Source: Thereva unica (taxonomy: Eukaryota; Arthropoda; Insecta; Diptera; Therevidae). Taken from it: a stretch of 64,000 bases of DNA. The translations under genes were made by a program, and so were the position numbers. The DNA is taken from assembly GCA_949987705.1 (NCBI GenBank), contig OX465281.1, forward strand, positions 5,992,001 through 6,056,000, in the 5' to 3' direction. Below are positions 31,655-41,635 of this stretch, one piece after another. The notes under the pieces were generated by a model, which saw nothing but the letters and a program-made list of their open reading frames with translations, searched no databases and was not told the origin of the DNA. The first letter of the stretch is position 1. Each line of letters begins with the position of its first letter.

Positions 31655-34208
31655 GGTCAAAAGTAATGGTCAAAGCGGTGCGAACCTAGAGTTGACAAGC
31701 CTAGGGGAGGTCGAAAAATTTGTCAAAGTCGAATTAAATAGAAACACTGGTCTTGGTGAATACATGCTAAAAAGACTAGACCAGATTGCTAAATATGACC
31801 CCTTGAAAAAGGAATTAGTTAAAAACTCTGGGGTTGGGTTTGAATACATAGTCAGCACTTATCGGAACGTAGAACCGGAAGAACTTGGATCTAACCTTCC
31901 AATATTGAACCAGTCTCAAGCAGGGTTAAATTTACGGAGGAAATACCCAAAGATGACGGATGTTGAAATAGGAATTGAAATAGCTAGAAGAAATAAAATT
32001 CCTCTTCCTTGGGCAAACCTGATTGATGACATCTATGACAAATTGATTAAAGAAGTTGAGAAGAAAAAGAAAAGGACATTCAAGCAGACACCCCCAGATC
32101 CAAAAAGGGAAAAGATACTTAAGAAAATAACTCATAGTATCCAGGAGAAGGAGGGGACGATTCTACGAGAAAGAATGCTAGGTGCACCTTGGAGGGAGCC
32201 GCTTCCTCCACCGGAAGAGGAGGTCTCAGTCATGGATGGCAGTGTTGTTAGTTATATTAACCAGGCAATGAAAGATGGTTGCGTTACACCGGATGAGAAC
32301 GTAATCAATAGGAATGTGCTCTATGCTACGATCACCTCAGGTTATTCTTGTAAAGATCAAAGGACGTTGGACGAAGACGAAGAATATGTCAAGCGTCTTG
32401 AAGAAGTACCAATCTCACAGTCAAAATCATTTGGGCGCTCATCCGAAACAAAGGTTAAAAGGCGATCATTAAAGGCAAGAGCTCAAATGATTGCGGAAAC
32501 TATTTACAAATCACCATCCAGGATAATCGGTTTTTTTAGCCAGAGTCAAGACCCTATTTGGAAAAGGCAGGTTGCCTATCAACTTAAAAAGATCAGGCAA
32601 CAGGGAGGTTATGACACAGCAGTTTCGCACCATAAACAGGCATCCGATCTAATTATTTTATACACCAATGTTTGTCCTGTACCCACCGAACGAATACCCA
32701 ATCCAAAAGAGTGCATGGAGAAGGAAGCAGATGAGCAGCTAGGCCTGACAAGTTTTATATCTTTACTCAACTCAACACACAGAGTTGCCCTTGAAAAAGC
32801 TAACGTTTGCCCAATTTGTGTCTTTTCTAAACTCATGATGAGGAAGGTAGAACCGGAAGGTACTTATTTACGAAAGGCAAAAGGAAATGACAATACAAGT
32901 AGGTACTTAGATGAGCTTGCTAAGAGGCACAATAAGGAAATGCATTCTAAAAATGGCAACATAGATAGATATGAGCGTGTCAGTGCCCTAAAAAAATTTT
33001 CATGGGATCGAGAAGTAGTGGAAATCGATTTCCGTAATGATATCAACGCCCATTTTAAAAGAGCGACATTGGAGGCGGAGGTTTATGATTATGTTGACAA
33101 TTCTAATGTTGCTTACACTTTTGTTGACAACTCAGGAACAGTACATCAACGATTATTAACAACTGAAGAATCTCGATTAAACACTGCATTCACTATCGAA
33201 CCAATTCAAACAATAGTAAGTATTGAAGATCCGAATACATTAGTACACACTTACAGCCCGGCTGATGAAGTACTCTTGGAAAGATTCAACGCTGCTTGCG
33301 CAACTAGAAGATGTTGGATAGAATTTTTAAAGACTAGTGCAAACTGGGACGAGTATCCAGTAGTAGAAGATAAACTGGTAGAAAACAGCTTATGGGTGTC
33401 AGTGGGACAAAAGACAGATATACACCACGGGAAGATAGCATTGAATACTAATGCGGTATCAGCAATTGAGCCAAAAACTTCACCTGTGCCAAAACGTTCC
33501 AGGAAGCATATGAGCCGCATCTACAAGCAGCACAATATGCGTTCAGGGAGCCCTTCATTCTCGGACTCGAGCTCCAGCAGCAGCGATGAAGAATCACCTG
33601 CGCCACCAAGCCAAGGAAGTACACCAAAGACACCTGATGGATCCAGCGCATCGCCGATCCCCATTAGCAATTCCTCGAGCTCCTCGAGCTCGGAGGAGGA
33701 ATCTGAACCAGAATCGCCGCCGAAAAGAAGGAGAGAACGGCCGAGGGTCTTCCATCCACCCAAGTACATGCCCAAAAAGATGCTAAAGAAGGCGTCCAAG
33801 ATGATTCCGCCGTCCACCACCCCCACAAGTGACGACGCTGCCAATATCTCTAGCATGGGTATCGTATATCCAGACTCGTTTATAAAGGGCGCCCCCAGAT
33901 TAAATAATGAAGCAGGTAAGGAAATTCGGCTGTGTGCTCACCTTCGTAAGGTAAACATCCTCGATTCAAGGAATCCGCAACCAATTATCAATGATGAAAC
34001 CACCACCGATATCTACACACAGGACGCGAATCAGATGAAGAAATACGAGCAAATTTATGACCACCAAAAAGACAGGGGTGGCCGAATATTTGGCTGCCAC
34101 ATCGATAAAAGGGAAGAGAAGAACATCAAGAAAACCTGCAGTGCTACATTGAGACAAACAACAGGGACTGTAACCACTACATACTCTTCTCGCTCTACTG
34201 TGATATGA
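31626..34208 (+). CDS. intact 860-aa orphan protein, nuclear-type composition
   Basis: The longest intact frame in the window (ATG 31626, TGA 34206-34208), surrounded by decayed elements. Residues 1-170 are helix-rich and charged. About 270-460 holds a mixed helical region with CPVP...CME and a CPIC motif. About 470-650 has alternating strand/helix character. About 655-760 is low complexity with poly-Ser/Glu tracts and PKRRRERPR, a bipartite-like nuclear localisation signal. The end is Thr/Ser-rich. No signal peptide or membrane segment. It has a TATA box about 500 bp upstream. I do not recognise a family. Possibilities are a viral structural or regulatory protein or a gag-like protein; neither is shown. 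Confidence 0.75.
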   Translation: MNRVRLMLAEVKSNGQSGANLELTSLGEVEKFVKVELNRNTGLGEYMLKRLDQIAKYDPLKKELVKNSGVGFEYIVSTYRNVEPEELGSNLPILNQSQAGLNLRRKYPKMTDVEIGIEIARRNKIPLPWANLIDDIYDKLIKEVEKKKKRTFKQTPPDPKREKILKKITHSIQEKEGTILRERMLGAPWREPLPPPEEEVSVMDGSVVSYINQAMKDGCVTPDENVINRNVLYATITSGYSCKDQRTLDEDEEYVKRLEEVPISQSKSFGRSSETKVKRRSLKARAQMIAETIYKSPSRIIGFFSQSQDPIWKRQVAYQLKKIRQQGGYDTAVSHHKQASDLIILYTNVCPVPTERIPNPKECMEKEADEQLGLTSFISLLNSTHRVALEKANVCPICVFSKLMMRKVEPEGTYLRKAKGNDNTSRYLDELAKRHNKEMHSKNGNIDRYERVSALKKFSWDREVVEIDFRNDINAHFKRATLEAEVYDYVDNSNVAYTFVDNSGTVHQRLLTTEESRLNTAFTIEPIQTIVSIEDPNTLVHTYSPADEVLLERFNAACATRRCWIEFLKTSANWDEYPVVEDKLVENSLWVSVGQKTDIHHGKIALNTNAVSAIEPKTSPVPKRSRKHMSRIYKQHNMRSGSPSFSDSSSSSSDEESPAPPSQGSTPKTPDGSSASPIPISNSSSSSSSEEESEPESPPKRRRERPRVFHPPKYMPKKMLKKASKMIPPSTTPTSDDAANISSMGIVYPDSFIKGAPRLNNEAGKEIRLCAHLRKVNILDSRNPQPIINDETTTDIYTQDANQMKKYEQIYDHQKDRGGRIFGCHIDKREEKNIKKTCSATLRQTTGTVTTTYSSRSTVI

Positions 34209-34948
34209 TCTTGCACAAGGACCACGTGGACCTTTGCATATCGCCATCGAAAAACATAGAGATGACCACGCAATACTTATACCTAAGGAAGGGTTTGATA
34301 ATTCCCAAACCATTTGCCAATTTTTTATTTTGTAAAAGTGAAACTAGTAGATACGTCATTTGTACCACTTAAAATCGTTGGATCCCCTAAGCTTCAAATA
34401 AATATACATATCTTAATTTGATTGTTTCGATTTTCATGCAATGTTGCGACTCTGTCGATTCGTATTTCTAGCCGAGCTGGAGCTAAAGATTGTATCGCTG
34501 TTTATTGCGACTCGATGAATGTTTCGTTGAGGGTCATCAAGACGAGTGGTTGCTATCACCACTCGAGAGGAAGCTGAGACAATTAATTGCAACTCGAGCG
34601 TTCCTATCGTTGTTTGTTGATGGGTCACCTCTAGATTGTAACGTGAAACGGACCACTCCAGATAGCGCGGCTCCGAAGGATGTGTGTGGGTACTTGAGAA
34701 AAGACTGTCGCCGCCGCTTGTTGCAACTCGACCGGTCTTATCGCCAAATGGGTCACGTTGAAAGAAGTGCCTTGTTTGCTGATGCCTGAGTATAGGGTCA
34801 CCTCTAGATATCGGAATTTTTATATGCATTTTACAACTCGTGCATCCGCAACTCAGTGTGGGTGAGTGGTTGTATGGGTGCCAGGGTATATAAAGTGAGA
34901 ACCAGTTCTGGTCATTCATCAGTTGTTTAGAACCCACATCTAAAAGCA
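34209..34948 (+). promoter_or_regulatory. repeat-motif promoter/enhancer upstream of 34949
   Basis: Reiterated words lie between 34480 and 34860: CnACTCG-type motifs near 34508, 34560, 34590, 34727, 34830 and 34849, and GGGTCAC(CTCTAGAT) near 34622, 34751 and 34796. Then come a TATA box GTATATAAAG (34886-34895) and a TCAGTT initiator (34919-34924), 31 bp after the TATA centre. The ATG follows at 34949. This is a compact promoter with an upstream array of probable activator sites. Confidence 0.55.
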
Positions 34949-35988
34949 ATGAACCGTAGGATCTTGATTGAAATCTGTTGCGAGGAGGAGCCGAAGATCA
35001 AGTGGACTAGGATGGCGATGCCAGCGACCATAGACCTCACGGAGCCGGAGATCAAGTGGACCAGGATGGCGATGCCAGCGACCATCGACCTAGAAGAGAG
35101 CACCGAGCCGGAGATCAAGTGGACCAGGATGGCGATGCCAGCGACCATCGACCTAGGTAGCGAGTCCGATGCCGACACTATTGATTGGCATAGCAGCGAA
35201 GATGACTACTCCCCCAGTACATACGATGAGGACGATTGGTATAGCAGCGAAGATTACTCCCCCAGAACGTACGATGCGGATGATTGGCCCGAGGCGAGTT
35301 ACCACAGGTATGAGGATGATTGGTACAGCAGCGCCCCCAGTAACTACGATATGGATGATTGGCCCGAGGCGATTTACGGCAATTATTCAGATACCAACGC
35401 AGAAGACGATGCCTTGATCCTGTTGTGGACCAGTCCCGACTACTCTTGGATATCGGGTTTCTATCAGTACGACTCGGTCGTGATGGAGGAGGCCATCAAG
35501 CAGTTTTTATTGGTCAGGAGGTGGCACGAGGTTAGACGCCTGCCGCACGAGCTGCGCGACAATATTATTCAGAGGCTTGAAGTCCAGGACACGTTCGGGA
35601 CACGTTCGATCATCAAGATTGCAGTCAACCCGACCAGGAGCGACGCCCCCGAGTTATCCGAGCACACCAACTTGATTCTTATACTGAGCGGCAGCTCTAT
35701 ATCGTGGGCCTTTTGCAAAACTACGACATGTTTGAGTCAATTTCTTTCCAGAACCTCAGCTGCATCGATATAGAACACGTGTCCAAGGAGGTTTGTGACT
35801 AGGAATTTGAAGACATGGTCTTTTTCGATATAGCGGGCGGCCCCGGATACTCCAGCATATACGACTTTAGCGCCAAGAACATTTTCATCGTCAACTACCG
35901 CCACCGCGAAGATGAAGAGGAGCTCGATATCGGCAAAATTTGCGCCGAGTCTTTGGTGATCAGCAGGTGGAGAAGCACTTCCGCCTGA
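34949..35988 (+). pseudogene. acidic protein with three tandem repeats, C terminus frame-shifted
   Basis: ATG 34949 opens a 274-codon frame. Residues ~15-70 hold three near-identical repeats of EPEIKWTRMAMPATIDL (nucleotide repeat about 34994-35155). Next are Asp/Tyr/Trp-rich repeats (DDWYSSEDYSP, DDWPEA) and a globular-looking part (YDSVVMEEAIKQFLLVRRWHEV). Near 35670-35685 the coding pattern moves to another frame and continues, with one TAG at about 35800, to TGA 35986-35988. That part includes FFDIAGGPGYSS, loosely like motif I of FtsJ-type methyltransferases. No confident family. Confidence 0.45.
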
Positions 35989-36461
35989 GAACCAGGTCAC
36001 GGGGCGTGGTCTCTGTGGAATGTAGGTCAAGGCCAGTGGCCTTGAGACTGGTTCGTTTTTGTTTATGAGTGCGGAACTGGTTTAGGGGAAAGTGATTTTG
36101 TTGGTGGACTCGGTCAGGGGGAAAGTGTGGCTTAGGACTTGGCGGGCTGCTCGGTCAGGGAAAGTGGTTGGGGACTTGGCAGGGGTCGGTGGCTTGGCAG
36201 GTTGGGCGGAAGCTACAGGCGGCGGCGGTAGCTTTTGCCCGGTCTGCGACGGAAGGTATTTTTACTCAAGACTCGTACGTGCGCCCTAGTCTCTGCAGAG
36301 CAGGTCCGGGACTGAGTCAGTGGCTTTGGCAGGTTGGCCTGTGGCGGAAGCTACTGCCTAGACTGCGGCGGTAGCTACCGTCTGAGCCACGAAGCTATTG
36401 GTCGAGCCTTGCCCTAGCCTCTACAAAGCACGGATTTTACACTCTGTACAACAAATCATTT
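35989..36461. other. GC-rich stretch with reiterated short words
   Basis: GGTCAGGG(G)AAAGTG, CTTGGCAGG and GGCGGnAGCTAC recur between 36090 and 36400, giving an irregular minisatellite-like texture. No convincing reading frame. Confidence 0.35.
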
Positions 36462-36467
36462 CAGAGA

Positions 36468-36556
36468 AAAATCGCACATTGCTTGGGAATCGAACCAGCG
36501 CCACACAAATCGCGAACAGAAAAACCAACGCCTTAGCCAACTTGACCAAGACGGCA
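36468..36556 (-). other. tRNA-like sequence (possible tRNA-derived SINE head)
   Basis: On the minus strand, TTGGTCAAGTTGGCTAAGGCG (21 bp, A-box-like) is followed about 45 bp later by GGTTCGATTCC (perfect B-box consensus). The spacing and order match a pol III internal promoter of a type II tRNA. The anticodon arm does not pair convincingly and no CCA-bearing acceptor stem is obvious, so a decayed tRNA pseudogene or SINE head is more likely than a working tRNA. Confidence 0.45.
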
Positions 36557-36649
36557 GTTGAATGGAGTCTCGTTATCTGTGTACACATGCAGTTGGGAGA
36601 TTCTATTTTTAGATCTTGCGAAGTATTTTGCGACCCAGCGAGCCGATGC

Positions 36650-37290
36650 ACATGATCGCGATATGCAGCAATTTGAGCGGGAAAATCTACCGGCATAAAT
36701 GGAAAAAGAAAACAGCGGTTGTGCCGCAGTGCGACTATTGCATGGTTGTTGTTGTTGTTATAACCTGAACAGACAGACACTGTGGATGATGAAGGTAAAC
36801 AAATGCAAGACCCGTATTTTAAATTATTAAAACTATGTTAAATTAATAATTAATGTTTTATATGATTTTTTAGTTAAATTTCCATCGCCAATATTTAAAA
36901 ACCTCGATCTCAACTTGTAATGTTTGCAGGGTACACGACAGGTGCCTGCGCATGTGCCCCATGCTCCACAGCCAGACACTGTGGATACTTTCGATGCCGA
37001 TGATTCTCGGCGAGTATTGCATGGTGGTTGTTGTTGTTACTACCTGAAATTATGAAACCGAGTGAATGAATGAACTTGATACATTCATAAATATCGGGAC
37101 GGGTAAAAAATACACTTTTTGCTAGCTGAGATTCAGCGCGGGGTAAGATTAAATGCAAAACAAAGTGTGAAAGAGAGAAGAATTGCACATGATACGTTTT
37201 TCATTTAAATGCGGGAAAATTAAATTGAATTTGTAATATCAGATTTTTATTAATCATTAAATTAATTATTCATTATTGTGCCTTCGAGCT
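36650..37290. repeat. duplicated segment, otherwise unassigned
   Basis: GCATGGTTGTTGTTGTT...ACCTGAA near 36738-36770 and GCATGGTGGTTGTTGTTGTTACTACCTGAAA near 37019-37050, plus ACACTGTGGAT at 36778 and 36976, show a diverged duplication of roughly 280 bp in permuted order. No gene. Confidence 0.4.
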
Positions 37291-37292
37291 CC

Positions 37293-37300
37293 TATATAAA
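37293..37300 (+). promoter_or_regulatory. TATA box of the 37364 gene
   Basis: TATATAAA, 64 bp upstream of ATG 37364, in a short AT-rich leader, the spacing expected for a compact pol II promoter. Confidence 0.55.
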
Positions 37301-37363
37301 CAGAGAAACAAAAGCAATATGCGACGCGCGTGCTTGGCATAGCTTAGAAAACATTGTTGAAAA

Positions 37364-37624
37364 ATGGCTAAATTTAGCATCATTAGAGATATAATAACCC
37401 ACAACAAACGTTTCAATGTGAGGGGTCGCAAAATTGAATTTAAAATCAATGACACGCCAAGGAATGTAGAACCTTTAACATGGTTTAAGAGCAGCATTGA
37501 AGACATTATTCAACATGTGATGACGGCGACCCCTGGACCCAGCGCCTCTGGAACCAGCGCACTTAGACCCTGGAATCCGATAGCGGATGCTATTGCGGCG
37601 GCCAAAAAGGCATTAGAGGAGTAA
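37364..37624 (+). CDS. 'PWNPIADA' family small protein, 86 aa, upstream of env
   Basis: ATG 37364 to TAA 37622-37624, intact. Residues 1-50 are basic and structured-looking (RDIITHNKRFNVRGRKIEF). A Pro/Ser/Thr linker follows, then SALRPWNPIADAIAAAKKALEE at the very C terminus, matching the GPWNPIADALA core of the protein ending at 29891. The gene has its own TATA box and ends 99 bp before the ATG of the F-type env, suggesting co-transcription. Function unknown. Its pairing with env here and with another glycoprotein at 24192 is the notable feature. Confidence 0.6.
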   Translation: MAKFSIIRDIITHNKRFNVRGRKIEFKINDTPRNVEPLTWFKSSIEDIIQHVMTATPGPSASGTSALRPWNPIADAIAAAKKALEE

Positions 37625-37723
37625 TATATTATATGCCCAGGTATGCCCAGGTGGACAAAGCCTGGCATTAGAAAACGTTAGTGACGCATTGGTGAAGGTT
37701 TCGCACTGCCAATTCAGCTCAAA

Positions 37724-40182
37724 ATGAGATTTCAGCCATTGTTAATCCTTGTGATCATACCTTTAATCACAGCTCATCCAACAAAACTAAAGACAACGCT
37801 AGGTGTTGTTCTAATCCCTGTGGAACCGATTCACTTATCAACTGCAACATGGACACATGTGATCAAATCGGAGTTACCATGTTTGAACACAATAATCACA
37901 AAATCCGATCTGACCATGCTTGAAGATACCTTAACATCCCTTACTCAGTACTCAACTCATATCGATAGTATACTAACACAGAATTTTGAAAAAAACAACT
38001 CAGATGCGATCAGCTCTTTTAGCTGTTACGCAGTCTAAGTATTCATTTGTGAAGTCAACTTATGAAAGTCTCTACAATGAAGGTCAATTTTTGCATGGAA
38101 TTTTAGACTATCATTCATGTGACAAGCTACATGCTCAAAACACTCCACCCTCTCGAGAGAAGCGTGATGTACACGTGCATGCACCTAGTAAATTTTACAT
38201 CCATGACCCCTCTCGGTCAACAATCAATACAGCAGCGTTCTTGGATCGAGATAATAATGATGTCAACTTAACTTTTAAGACATATCCACAAACAACCACA
38301 ACAGGCAATCGGTATACCAAGTATGCTCCCCAAATAGAAGCAATTCATGCTTGCATGAAACCTTACTTCACGAGTCAAAAGACAGCATACGAAGTACGAT
38401 TGTGTGACACTGGAAATAATGATCCCTGTTTCATACATTATCTTAATTATTATAGGCCATCGATATTTGCAAGAATGAAGAGAGGAGCCTTTGACTTCAT
38501 GACTGATCTATTTTATAAACCGCTGTTTGGCATGGCAACAGAAAAAGATGTCTTGAATCTAGGAAAAGCGATGCAGAATACTACAGACAAAATCATTGAA
38601 AAGATGAATAAGCATATCTCGATGACTAATGCTAACACAGCAGATATTATTAAATTAGGAAATATAACACATCAGAGCTTAGAGGCAATTCAATTACTTC
38701 GAACTGATGTAACTCAACATCAAGCTATTCTAGTGGATCATATCAACAGATTCAACAACTTTACCACTTCTCTAACTCACGCGAATACATTTGCTGTTAC
38801 ATACCATACTGGATCGGAATTGCGACATCTTACTACAAAAGTTGAAGTCTTTAGCCACAACATTTGAAAGTATCCGACTAATGATATCATCCAAGTCAAT
38901 ATCAAGTGAAGTGCTCTATGGTTCACAATTCCCTAAGCTAATACATGATGTTAAACAGACACTATCACCTAAATATAAAATAATAGAGTCATGGAATTAT
39001 GACGAGATAATAGGTGCTGACAAAGCCAGTCTGCTGTACGCAAACAGATCATTACTAACTATAATCCAAATTCCTCTAGTTAATGTGAAAACAACAATTA
39101 ATGTATGGAGAATGCAATCAATTCCCTTTGTACTTCATAACAATACTTATCAATATGAAGTCGAGAATCCGTATATTGTTTATGACTCTGGTTTACAAAA
39201 ATGGACAGGATTGTCTCTAGCTGAATACTCAGAATGTCGACGTCGACCTGGATTTGTTTGTGATTTTGCAAAGTCTTGGACTAAAACCAACACTCCATCT
39301 TGCATAAGTAGTATGCTTACAGATGACTCAAATTCCAATTATGCTTCGTTATGTACACTTATGGCACTCAATAAAGGAGTTAAAATTATATATGACATTC
39401 CTCTAAGTCAGACTCAATGGATGATATCGTTAACAATTCCTGCATCTATTATATACACAAAATGTATATCAAAAGATGACACTGCAGAAGATGAATCCAC
39501 TCAAACAATATCAGGTTTAACTGTTATAACTCTAGAAGATGGATGCACTGCTGAAATTGAGGGGACTCTATTTTCACCTATGTCAAACTGGATGTTCTCT
39601 AGTATAGACCGATTAAACCTACCTAAAATAGGCAACATAAGTCTGGAGACTCAGCATATTAAGTTAATTAGAGAAGTTATACATCAGAAGTTATCTGAGA
39701 AACCCACCATGAGTCTTGTATCATTGACTATGTCTTCAACTAAAGCAGTAGATTACTTACATAATAATGGCCAAACCACCCTGAAACATCTCCTAGATGC
39801 TATTACAAACAGAACAAACATAACCTATCTTGACAGCGAAGATAGTGCCTTATCAAAGTTCTTAACTCATTATGAAGAAAACCGAGTTAAACCATGGTCT
39901 ATAACTTGGCCAGATTTCTTATCAAGTTGGTGGTCATGGGCAATCTACACGTTGATAGGCCTATTGGTCTTGACTTGTCTTATATGCTGCTGTTGTCCTA
40001 GTGTAACTCGAGCCACAAAGACTATTTTAGGAGCTGCTACAGGAACTCACTTACCCCTTTCTACATATGGAGCTCCGATGGATTTATTACAGAATTATTT
40101 CAAGCCAATTGCAAATAATCAAACTCTATTAACTACTTCATTATCCAACAAGACTACAGTCAACATATTGTCCAATGTGTAA
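37724..40182 (+). pseudogene. env: baculovirus-F / errantivirus-type envelope protein, broken
   Basis: Class I-like fusion glycoprotein of the F/errantivirus Env superfamily, which mediates membrane fusion. A hydrophobic signal peptide lies at residues 1-17 (ATG 37724). A furin-type site RMKR at 38472-38483 is directly followed by a GAFDF-like hydrophobic fusion peptide, the family hallmark. A heptad-like helical region follows (about 38560-38800). A membrane anchor with a Cys cluster lies near 39925-39995, then a ~55-residue cytoplasmic tail. Breaks: one frameshift around 37988-38010 at an A-run, and another around 38840-38870. The stop TAA 40180-40182 overlaps an AATAAA (40181-40186). Length (~800 aa) is somewhat above typical errantiviral Env. 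Confidence 0.8.
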
Positions 40183-40680
40183 TAAAGGCGTTAAGACCTA
40201 CTCAATCTTTTTTCTTTTGTAGTTTGTTTGTTTCCTCTTTCTTCCCCTTTTTTTCAGAGCTTGAGACTTTGTAACGCTTAGGAGGGGAAGACTTTTAGGT
40301 AGGTATTGTGGTACCGCCGCTGGAGCGCATGGTAGTTGGGGGGGGGGGGGGGGGGGGGAGGATTTTTGTTTTACCCTCTCATATAATCAATGATAAAATG
40401 AGAGAATCGCTACGAAACGTAGTTAGTAGAGCGATTCTCTGTTTGGATAGTATGTGGTGAATGTTTTGGGGTTCGTTTTGCGAACTAGGGGGAGTTTGAT
40501 TGACGTAGCGCAAATGAGATTTTTCTGGCGATCTCTTAGACCCCTTTTTTATGAAGATGGGTTGGTAGAGTAAGGCGTAAAAACGCACTATTATGAGGCG
40601 TGGTGTATGGCGGTATGATTTACCCTATGGTTATTGGGGTCCCAGGGCCTGGTTGTACTAATTGTATGGAAGTTATGTAA
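40183..40680. repeat. shared 3'-flank module, copy D, with a G21 run
   Basis: TTTTGTAGTTTGTTTG, GCTTGAGACTTTGTAACGCTTAGGAGGGGAAG, GGTAGGTATTGTGGTACCGCC and, near 40595-40660, GGCGTGGTGTATGGCGG...GGTCCCAGG, in the same order as copies A-C. The env tail is cut off after 40665. Bases 40338-40358 are 21 consecutive G. The F-type env therefore occupies the same position relative to this module as the GPWNP and coiled-coil genes elsewhere. Confidence 0.65.
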
Positions 40681-41600
40681 TTAGTTAAATGTTGAGAATC
40701 TAATACTGTGTTGATTTATGTTTATTGTTCTATTTAGGCAATGATGTTTTCTATATTTTGTTTTATCATTGAAAATGATTATAGGGTCGGTAAGTATGAA
40801 AATTGGTAACGAAAAATGTAACGAAAAAGCGTTACGCAGAGATGCTGAGATGCATGTGTCTTTGTATCGTCGTGTATCGTGGTTGGAATACAGAACTACA
40901 GGAAGGGCCCTCGCCGAATTTTAGCGTAGTGAAATTCTTTTTGTGTTAGTGCTCAGGTTTTTATAGTGTGTGGGCAAAGGAAGGCGAAAAAAGCGAGTGC
41001 ATTTGAAGAGGCCGAAAACAAGAAATTCTATTTTGTTACATTTATAATTATTTCGCGTGTATATTTATATAAGCACAATAGAGGTAAGTTTCAATATATC
41101 GCAAAATCATTTTCAATGATCCCGTCGTTTGCGTGTTTGCAAAGACTGTAGATTTTTTTGAAAATCAATTTAAATTCAAATAAAATCTGTCACGTTGGAC
41201 ATCGATATTTTGGTTTTTCCTCCTATTTATAATTTCAGAACATTATATGAAGCATTTTCCTGAAGGCGTTTTTTTGTCGGGTTTTCTAAACTCTGCTATG
41301 ATGTTTTCACATTTTCATATTTTGGTGCAGGACTTTCGTTGTTAGAGTAATTATAACATTATATTGTACTGTTTAGAATCTTAAAATTTTACAATTTAGT
41401 CACGGCATAGGGATATATATGCAACTAATTGTCACTGTGGTATACTTTGCTAAGGGGAATACCACTTTTAAGCTACTTAGTATAACATCATCCAAAGAAA
41501 GCATTAGTGCCAATTTGAAGACAAATCCATTCGTGGATTAAGACGCAAAAGGTAAATAATATCAACTAGATCAAACAAACAGCAGAAGATAAAATCAAAA
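40681..41600. other. unassigned stretch
   Basis: About 900 bp without a convincing gene; one 61-codon frame at 40966 has no recognisable domain. No similarity to other parts of the window was seen. Confidence 0.35.
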
Positions 41601-41635
41601 TAGATTCATCCGATAGTGAAACCGAGCTGTTCAAT

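Noticed and set aside
31626..34208. Calling the 860-aa protein a gag or a capsid
   Set aside because: No major homology region, zinc knuckle or capsid signature could be seen; the low-complexity acidic region alone is not evidence.
34434..34949. 171-codon minus-strand frame, Ser/Thr/His-rich
   Set aside because: It overlaps the motif-rich promoter of the 34949 gene, and its residues mirror the repeated promoter words.
36468..36556. Functional tRNA gene
   Set aside because: The anticodon stem and acceptor stem do not pair, despite good internal promoter boxes.
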